Shown here piece after piece: positions 5,712 through 9,274 of a stretch of DNA of 9,274 nt. This DNA comes from SVTX01 sp045638125 (GTDB taxonomy: Bacteria > Bacillota > Clostridia > Oscillospirales > CAG-272): contig JAZUAS010000008.1 in assembly GCA_045638125.1 (NCBI GenBank), forward strand, positions 1 through 9,274. Reading direction: 5' to 3'. The notes beneath the pieces were generated by a model. That model saw only the letters and a program-made list of their open reading frames with translations. It did no database searches and was not told the origin of the DNA. How positions within the stretch are numbered: the first letter of the stretch is position 1; each line of letters opens with the position of its first letter. The translations under genes were made by a program, and so were the position numbers.

Positions 5712-6998
5712 TTATGTAAAAAGATTGGTTGGAATATTGCCAAAAGCATCTTCAAGGTACTTGTATCCATTGTTTTCGTATGCGCGCATACCAGGGATGT
5801 TACTTACCCTTCTCATAGAACTGATACCTTGATTGTTTTTGTGTATAGTCCATACCTGATCTCTTCTAACGCCTGTTTCAATCAACTCACGGCTATGTGA
5901 TGTGCATATGAGTTGGGCATGGTGCGGGTTGGTTTCCTCTTTAAGAAACAGATCAACAATTTGTTTAACAACAACTGGATGCAAGCCGTTCTCGATTTCA
6001 TCAATTACAAGCACTCCGCCGTTTTCGAGCGCATTAAAAATTACAGGCAAAATACCGAACAACTTTATAGTGCCTGTCGATTCGATTTGCATAAACGGCA
6101 TTTCGCACGATTCGGCAATCTCATCTCCATCATAAACCTGGTGTGTTGAAGCAACGTCAACCTGAACGCTTCTGACAACAAATTCCCTGTCCTCTAGATC
6201 GGGAACATTCATTTTTTGTCGTTCGACCTTCTTCTCGTTAAAGGCAACGTGTATATCCATAAGTGTCGGGTCTGCAAAGCGCAAAACCTTCAAATACTTT
6301 TGAATGCGTTCTTCTGTACAGGTTTCCTCTGTAAGATTGAAGCGGATAGCAGCCATATTAACAACCTCAATGGCTTGTATTGTCTGGAGCAAATCATCTG
6401 CAAGTTGAATATTCAAAAATGCTGCCATTGACAAGCATAGAACATTTTCTTTGACAACCGAGATGTTATTTTCAAAATCCTTCATCTCGGATTTTAAGGT
6501 TATGTCTGTATAAAGCGGAGATTTTCTATCAAGAATGGTTTCCGTTCTTTTATTCTTTTTCGTTAACTTCTCGCTTAATATTTTTCCACTTTGTGTGGTG
6601 AACGAGTAAGCGTATGTAACTCCACCAAGCAAAATTTCGATACAGAAAAATGTAGGTTTTTCAATATATGCTTTGTTAAATTTGAAAGGGTTATCTAAGT
6701 TCATAGAGCGAGTCTTCCAAGGAGACATCTCTATCAACTGAGGATTGTTTGAAGCGAAAATCGGTGAAAGAGACAGAAAATTCTGCAGTTGCATAATAGC
6801 CCTGCAAAAGTTTGATTTTCCTGCTCCGTTTGCACCATAGATATAAGAAACTTTGTTGTACCTATTCTCACGAACCTCAAATGAATTTTCGGTTAAAAGT
6901 TCTTTTTTCGAAGTATCAGAAACCGTGGAGAAAGTTACGGGCTCTGCAAAAGGTCCAAAATTGGATATTGTTATAGATAATAATGTGCCTGTTGCCAT
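5712..6998 (-). CDS. AAA family (ABC-like, AAA15/AAA_21-type) ATPase
   Basis: A 428-residue soluble ATPase. It has Walker A GANGAGKS (55-62), an ABC-signature-like ESTGT (306-310), Walker B VLVIDEIE (329-336) with catalytic glutamate 334, the downstream NGLHP (337-341) and a switch histidine 368 in CTSHS. The N-terminal ISNFGPF is typical of SMC/RecF-like proteins. The C-terminus ...YKYLEDAFGNIP resembles the YLxGRFGxIP ending of RloA/AbiL-type ATPases. A segment of about 240 residues between the Walker motifs replaces the long coiled coil of SMC proteins. Such ATPases commonly act with a neighbouring effector in phage defence or abortive infection; that role is an inference here. The start is supported by AGAGGTG seven bases upstream and a consensus promoter at 7032-7060. 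The next gene in the same direction is 223 bp away, across the antisense small RNA. Confidence 0.92.
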   Translation of the reverse strand: MATGTLLSITISNFGPFAEPVTFSTVSDTSKKELLTENSFEVRENRYNKVSYIYGANGAGKSNFCRAIMQLQNFLSLSPIFASNNPQLIEMSPWKTRSMNLDNPFKFNKAYIEKPTFFCIEILLGGVTYAYSFTTQSGKILSEKLTKKNKRTETILDRKSPLYTDITLKSEMKDFENNISVVKENVLCLSMAAFLNIQLADDLLQTIQAIEVVNMAAIRFNLTEETCTEERIQKYLKVLRFADPTLMDIHVAFNEKKVERQKMNVPDLEDREFVVRSVQVDVASTHQVYDGDEIAESCEMPFMQIESTGTIKLFGILPVIFNALENGGVLVIDEIENGLHPVVVKQIVDLFLKEETNPHHAQLICTSHSRELIETGVRRDQVWTIHKNNQGISSMRRVSNIPGMRAYENNGYKYLEDAFGNIPTNLFT

Positions 6999-7031
6999 AG
7001 TTAAACACCTCTTTCGTTAACTTTCGCAACT

Positions 7032-7060
7032 ATTATATCACGAATTTGTCTTTATGTCAA
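7032..7060 (-). promoter_or_regulatory. Promoter of the AAA ATPase gene
   Basis: TTGACA (7060-7055), a 17-bp spacer and TATAAT (7037-7032) on the minus strand: a full consensus sigma-A promoter 34 bp ahead of the start codon. It is surrounded by AGTTAA-type motifs at 6999, 7017, 7062 and 7101, which may repress it. Confidence 0.88.
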
Positions 7061-7099
7061 TAGTTAATTGCAAAATTTGTAATATTTTATCAAATATTG

Positions 7100-7170
7100 C
7101 GTTTAACTGGATTTTGGGTCGTTTTTTGCAAAAACGCAAATTAAATTTGCAATTTTGCGATAGTTAAACG
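7100..7170. repeat. Nested inverted repeats upstream of the AAA ATPase promoter
   Basis: Outer arms CGTTTAACT (7100-7108) and AGTTAAACG (7162-7170) are perfect. Inside them GCAAAAACGCAAATT (7128-7142) and AATTTGCAATTTTGC (7144-7158) are symmetrical about A7143 at 13 of 15 positions. The segment is AT-rich and without a gene, between the terminator of the DUF6809-like gene and the ATPase promoter. It could bind a dimeric regulator or extrude as a cruciform. Confidence 0.55.
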
Positions 7171-7171
7171 A

Positions 7172-7200
7172 AAAAGAGACGGTATTGATATACCGCCCCT
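7172..7200 (-). terminator. Terminator of the DUF6809-like gene
   Basis: On the minus strand GGGGCGGTAT pairs with ATACCGTCTC (with G-U pairs) around ATCA, followed by TTTTTCG. It begins 12 bases after the stop codon and insulates the ATPase gene from readthrough. Confidence 0.85.
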
Positions 7201-7212
7201 CCTTATAGTTGT

Positions 7213-7488
7213 TTAAAATATGCTATTGCTCAAAGACTCTATTGCAATCCTCATTCCGAGCCGAAAAGCGTATACGAATATTTCACGCTCGTTGATATCC
7301 GTCAGCTCGGCGTAGCAATCGTCGAACTTCTCAAGCGTTTCCTTTTGCTTGTCCGTCAGCATTCCGAGGAGTGCATCGTGGTGGTCGGCAATGTATCCCA
7401 TCAGCTCCTTGACCTCCTTCGTTCCCTCTCGGCAACCGCTGTTCGGGCAGACGTTTCCGTACCACAGTTCTTCCAGTATACTTCGCAT
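7213..7488 (-). CDS. DUF6809-like small protein
   Basis: A 91-residue protein starting MRSILEELWYGNVCPNSGCR, with two cysteines (14 and 19), a charged helical middle and a conserved-looking segment EKFDDCYAELTDINEREIF (53-71) followed by VYAFRLGMRIAIE. This pattern, especially the ILEELWYGNxCP start and the FRLGMR end, matches what I remember as DUF6809, a Clostridia family of unknown function often seen near mobile or phage-derived genes. The start is firm: GGAGGTG lies six bases before the ATG. It is monocistronic, with its own promoter (7513-7541) and terminator (7172-7200). No function can be given. Confidence 0.85.
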   Translation of the reverse strand: MRSILEELWYGNVCPNSGCREGTKEVKELMGYIADHHDALLGMLTDKQKETLEKFDDCYAELTDINEREIFVYAFRLGMRIAIESLSNSIF

Positions 7489-7512
7489 AAGTTCACCTCC
7501 TTGTAGCAGGAG

Positions 7513-7541
7513 ATATTACCATACGTCCGCCCATAAGTCCA
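7513..7541 (-). promoter_or_regulatory. Promoter of the DUF6809-like gene
   Basis: TGGACT (7541-7536), a 17-bp spacer ending TATGG, and TAATAT (7518-7513), with the spacer's last three bases giving an extended -10 (TGG). The same arrangement precedes the next small gene (7929-7957), which makes both more credible. Confidence 0.65.
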
Positions 7542-7555
7542 GATAACTTTCTGTG

Positions 7556-7612
7556 AACGAAAAGACCGACCGCATCGAGCAATTACGCCCGGTACTGTCG
7601 GTCTTTATTCGT
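7556..7612 (-). terminator. Terminator of the 70-residue gene (long-stem hairpin)
   Basis: AAAGACCGAC (7561-7570) and GTCGGTCTTT (7597-7606) form a perfect 10-bp stem, extended outward by AACGA / TTCGTT after a one-base offset and inward by GGGC / GCTC. On the minus strand the stem is followed by TTTTCG; on the plus strand by TTTATTCG. It is best assigned to the minus-strand gene ending at 7686 but could work both ways. Confidence 0.7.
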
Positions 7613-7685
7613 TTTGATGGTTTTGTGATAGGTAATGTAACCGCTCGGCACGTTGCTCTTCAAAGCTCCGCCCATAGTTGGAACT

Positions 7686-7898
7686 TCATAGGCGATAGAT
7701 ACTGTTCTCGGGGAGCTTGCTCCGTTCGGCTGCAATCTCCTCCGCCTTGTACCAGGAGCGTAGCGGAAGCTCTCCCCGGTGATAAGGCGTACCTAAAATC
7801 ACCATTACCGTCCGATACCGAATCAACCGCTTGTGAAACCAATCCTCATAGCGTTTTCGCCTGGGATCGCACACCTCGTTGATGTGTCCGTATGCCAC
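7686..7898 (-). CDS. Unrecognised 70-residue protein with GTG start
   Basis: The frame begins at GTG (7898-7896) with AGGAGG seven bases upstream, and encodes a basic, Arg/Tyr-rich soluble protein (MAYGHINEVCDPRRKRYEDW...YRTVMVILG...RSWYKAEEIAAER...). I recognise no family. Support comes from the strong ribosome binding site, a promoter of the same form as that of the neighbouring DUF6809-like gene, and a terminator 80 bases beyond the stop. The alternative frames across this stretch (a 109-codon plus frame and a 60-codon minus frame) have no ribosome binding site. Basic residues suggest possible nucleic-acid contact, which is only a guess. Confidence 0.6.
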   Translation of the reverse strand: MAYGHINEVCDPRRKRYEDWFHKRLIRYRTVMVILGTPYHRGELPLRSWYKAEEIAAERSKLPENSIYRL

Positions 7899-7928
7899 CG
7901 CCGCACCTCCTTTCTCTCATAACACGGT

Positions 7929-7957
7929 ATGTTACCATAATACCGAGAGAAAGTCCA
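7929..7957 (-). promoter_or_regulatory. Promoter of the 70-residue gene
   Basis: TGGACT (7957-7952), a 17-bp spacer ending TATGG, and TAACAT (7934-7929). It matches the promoter at 7513-7541 in both boxes, the spacing and the extended -10. Confidence 0.65.
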
Positions 7958-8029
7958 GTGGGTACGGGGAAAGTTATAGATTGTTATCAAATGCTATAAG
8001 ACAACCTCATTATGCTTTGTGCCGAAAAA

Positions 8030-8045
8030 TCGCAAGAATTTGCGA
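8030..8045. promoter_or_regulatory. Palindrome upstream of the Cro/C1-type regulator gene
   Basis: TCGCAA-GAAT-TTGCGA is a perfect 6+6 inverted repeat, 29 bp before the -35 box at 8074. Two ATGCTATAA motifs flank it (7991-7999 and 8050-8058). It is a candidate operator for the adjacent regulator. Confidence 0.4.
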
Positions 8046-8073
8046 AAGCATGCTATAAAAATTCCCAAGTCTA

Positions 8074-8102
8074 TTGAAAAAGTGAGAAATATATGCTATA
8101 CT
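8074..8102 (+). promoter_or_regulatory. Promoter of the Cro/C1-type regulator gene
   Basis: TTGAAA (8074-8079), 17-bp spacer, TATACT (8097-8102) with extended -10 TGC. The ATGCTATA around the -10 repeats at 7991 and 8050. Confidence 0.8.
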
Positions 8103-8133
8103 ATAATTATAAGATTATAAATGCGAGGTTACT

Positions 8134-8370
8134 ATGGCAAAGCAAATTCGTTACAACAAACTTTGGAAGATTCTTGTAGACAAAAAACTGAGCAAAGCTG
8201 ATCTTCGTCGGGCGATCGGTGCAGCTCCCAACACATTGACCAAGCTCCGTCGCGATGAAGAAGTATCTATGACGATCCTCATTCGCATATGTGAACATTT
8301 GGATTGTGATATCGGGGATATTGTATCACTTGAAGATGTAAGCGACGCGGTGGCAACAGCCGAAAAATAA
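8134..8370 (+). CDS. Small Cro/C1-type (HTH_26-like) transcriptional regulator
   Basis: A 78-residue protein that is essentially a single five-helix XRE domain. LWKILVDKKLSKADLRRAIG (10-29) is helices 1 and 2, APNTLTKLRRDEEVSMTIL (31-49) contains the recognition helix, and RICEHLDCDIGDIVSL (51-66) is the conserved end typical of the HTH_26 subgroup. It lacks a separate sensor domain, as is common for regulators on mobile elements and in host Clostridia. The start ATG follows GAGGTTACT. Its promoter region carries a palindrome and repeated ATGCTATA motifs, consistent with autoregulation. It converges with the ribbon-helix-helix gene across a shared hairpin. Confidence 0.92.
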   Translation: MAKQIRYNKLWKILVDKKLSKADLRRAIGAAPNTLTKLRRDEEVSMTILIRICEHLDCDIGDIVSLEDVSDAVATAEK

Positions 8371-8392
8371 AACCGCACTCTGTGGTGCGGTT
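8363..8392 (-). terminator. Shared hairpin between convergent regulator genes
   Basis: AACCGCAC-tctgtg-GTGCGGTT is a perfect 8-bp stem (8371-8392). On the minus strand it is followed by TTATTTTTCG, making a good terminator for the ribbon-helix-helix gene. On the plus strand a delayed T-run (AGGGATCATTTTTT) follows, so it may also serve the upstream regulator gene. Confidence 0.85.
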
Positions 8393-8397
8393 AGGGA

Positions 8398-8583
8398 TCA
8401 TTTTTTATCATCATCGGAGGAATCCGTGCTGATATTGTCAAGAGCATATTGCAGACACTGCACAACCACCTTGTTCACGGATGTGTTGTTCTCTCCGGCA
8501 AGGCGTTCAAGCTGTTCGACAATATTAACGGGAATACGGAAGGTCTTATTTACGGACTCATAGCCCTTTTCAATTTCAAGCAT
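8398..8583 (-). CDS. Small ribbon-helix-helix (Arc/CopG-like) protein
   Basis: A 61-residue protein. The strand NKTFRIP (12-18) followed by two helices, VNIVEQLERLAGENN (19-33) and SVNKVVVQCLQYALDNI (35-51), gives the classic ribbon-helix-helix pattern of a dimeric DNA-binding protein, and the tail (STDSSDDDKK) is acidic. It could be a transcriptional regulator or the antitoxin half of a toxin-antitoxin pair, but no toxin gene is adjacent in the same direction. The ribosome binding site is AGAGGTG. A TATAAT on the minus strand at 8615-8610 is a plausible -10; no good -35 is seen. Confidence 0.85.
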   Translation of the reverse strand: MLEIEKGYESVNKTFRIPVNIVEQLERLAGENNTSVNKVVVQCLQYALDNISTDSSDDDKK

Positions 8584-8674
8584 TACAAATCACCTCTTCT
8601 TTGTACTATATTATACCTTATTTTTATCAGAAAATATACAAGCAAAAGCGCATATACTTTGCAATACAAATATC

Positions 8675-8703
8675 TTGCAAAATCCACGGTTGTGTGATAT
8701 AAT
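8675..8703 (+). promoter_or_regulatory. Promoter of the lipoprotein gene
   Basis: TTGCAA (8675-8680), 17-bp spacer, TATAAT (8698-8703). The leader then has a small hairpin CGTC-gatg-GACG (8730-8741) and a TTGGAGG ribosome binding site ahead of ATG 8793. Confidence 0.8.
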
Positions 8704-8792
8704 TAAGGTGTATAAGTGTTTATATATTTCGTCGATGGACGATATCTGAATACAAAACAAATGCCATTTTTCATTTTATTGGAGGTACCACT

Positions 8793-9274
8793 ATGAAAAA
8801 TAGATTATTTTCTCTTCTGCTCGTGGGATGTATGATCTTAACGGCACTGGTAGGCTTGACCTCTTGTGATGAGGCTGCACCTACTTCAACACCGCAAAAA
8901 CTGTCAGCACCCGTTGTTACGTTGACCAACAATGTAGCATCTTGGAGCGCGGATTCAAATGCGGATAAAATTGAGATCAGTCTTGACGGAGAATTATCTT
9001 ACGTTGAAAACTCCGTTACAAGCAAAACCTTGACCGATGGACAAACACTCAAAATTCGTGCTGTTGGTGATGGAAACTCGTATTCGACGAGTGATTGGAG
9101 TAATAGCGTAACCTATACGGCGGTAACGTCTGACGATACTCCCCCCAACGATACTATCCCCGAGGATACCACTCCCGAGGATACTACTCCCAGCGAGACC
9201 GATCCCAAGGAAACCGAACCCGTGGAGACCAAGCCCCAGGAGACCACCCCCGAGGACACCACTCCCGATGCAAC
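8793..9274 (+). CDS. Secreted lipoprotein with Ig/FN3-like domain and Pro/Thr/Glu repeat tail (partial)
   Basis: Translation from ATG 8793 (GGAGG six bases upstream) stays open to the window end, 160 codons so far. A basic start (MKNR), a hydrophobic stretch and lipobox LTSC with lipidated cysteine 25 mark a lipoprotein signal. Residues about 37-110 (LSAPVVTLTNNVASWSADSN... to SVTYTA) have the alternating strand pattern of an Ig or fibronectin-III-like domain seen in Clostridia surface proteins. From about residue 117 the chain becomes pentapeptide repeats P-x-[DE]-T-x. The protein is therefore anchored to the outer face of the membrane, with a flexible acidic spacer probably leading to a further domain beyond the window. 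The domain assignment is by pattern only. Confidence 0.88.
   Translation, partial: MKNRLFSLLLVGCMILTALVGLTSCDEAAPTSTPQKLSAPVVTLTNNVASWSADSNADKIEISLDGELSYVENSVTSKTLTDGQTLKIRAVGDGNSYSTSDWSNSVTYTAVTSDDTPPNDTIPEDTTPEDTTPSETDPKETEPVETKPQETTPEDTTPDA
9144..9274 (+). repeat. 15-bp repeats encoding P-x-[DE]-T-x pentapeptides
   Basis: Eight full units are in frame: PNDTI, PEDTT, PEDTT, PSETD, PKETE, PVETK, PQETT, PEDTT, then a partial PDA. Each unit begins with a CCC codon. The repeat continues past the window. It is a spacer in the lipoprotein and a site prone to slippage or copy-number change. Confidence 0.9.

Noticed and set aside
5583..5900. Plus-strand frames following the promoter at 5583 (protein instead of small RNA)
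   Set aside because: The intrinsic terminator at 5654-5696 would stop transcription early, the frames run antisense through the ATPase gene, and none has a ribosome binding site.
7553..7882. A 109-codon plus-strand frame
   Set aside because: It starts inside the terminator hairpin, lacks a ribosome binding site and opposes the better-supported GTG-start gene.
8398..8583. Toxin-antitoxin pair made of the ribbon-helix-helix and Cro/C1-type proteins
   Set aside because: The genes are convergent rather than cotranscribed, and neither resembles a toxin.

Overview
The window looks like chromosomal DNA of a Bacillota bacterium of class Clostridia, probably a gut-type lineage. The pointers are a T-box riboswitch ahead of valS, AGGAGG-type ribosome binding sites, sigma-A promoters with 17-bp spacers, a small protein resembling the DUF6809 family of Clostridia, and a lipoprotein with an acidic Pro/Thr tail. 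I cannot name a genus.

Layout. (1) 1-1830, minus strand: the 5' part of valS (valyl-tRNA synthetase), preceded by a valine T-box leader and a near-consensus promoter. (2) 1924-4084, plus strand: a three-gene operon of TetR-type regulator, ABC ATPase and ABC-2 permease, with stop/start overlaps and a terminator. It reads as a self-regulated efflux transporter. (3) 4085-4346: gene-free DNA with an imperfect palindrome, a second partial copy about 103 bp downstream, and scattered AAGGACA motifs. (4) 4347-7060, minus strand: an accessory cassette of AAA (ABC-like, AAA15/AAA_21-type) ATPase, an unrecognised 304-aa protein and a DUF2188-like small protein. The 223-bp gap between the first two carries, on the opposite strand, a complete small-RNA unit: extended -10 promoter, two hairpins and an intrinsic terminator. 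(5) 7172-7957, minus strand: two orphan small genes (DUF6809-like, and an unrecognised GTG-start gene), each with its own terminator and a nearly identical promoter. (6) 8074-8615: a small Cro/C1-type regulator and a ribbon-helix-helix protein, convergent around a shared hairpin. (7) 8675-9274, plus strand: a lipoprotein with a repetitive tail, running off the window.

How the parts may work together. Regions 1, 2 and 7 are ordinary. Regions 3-6 look like an accessory island of small regulators and orphan genes around an ATPase-centred cassette. ATPases of this type often partner with an effector in phage-defence systems, so a defence role is a reasonable inference, but no nuclease or toxin motif is visible in the 304-aa protein. 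The best candidate for something undescribed is the roughly 80-nt two-hairpin RNA at 5617-5696, which is antisense to the gap between the ATPase gene and its downstream partner.
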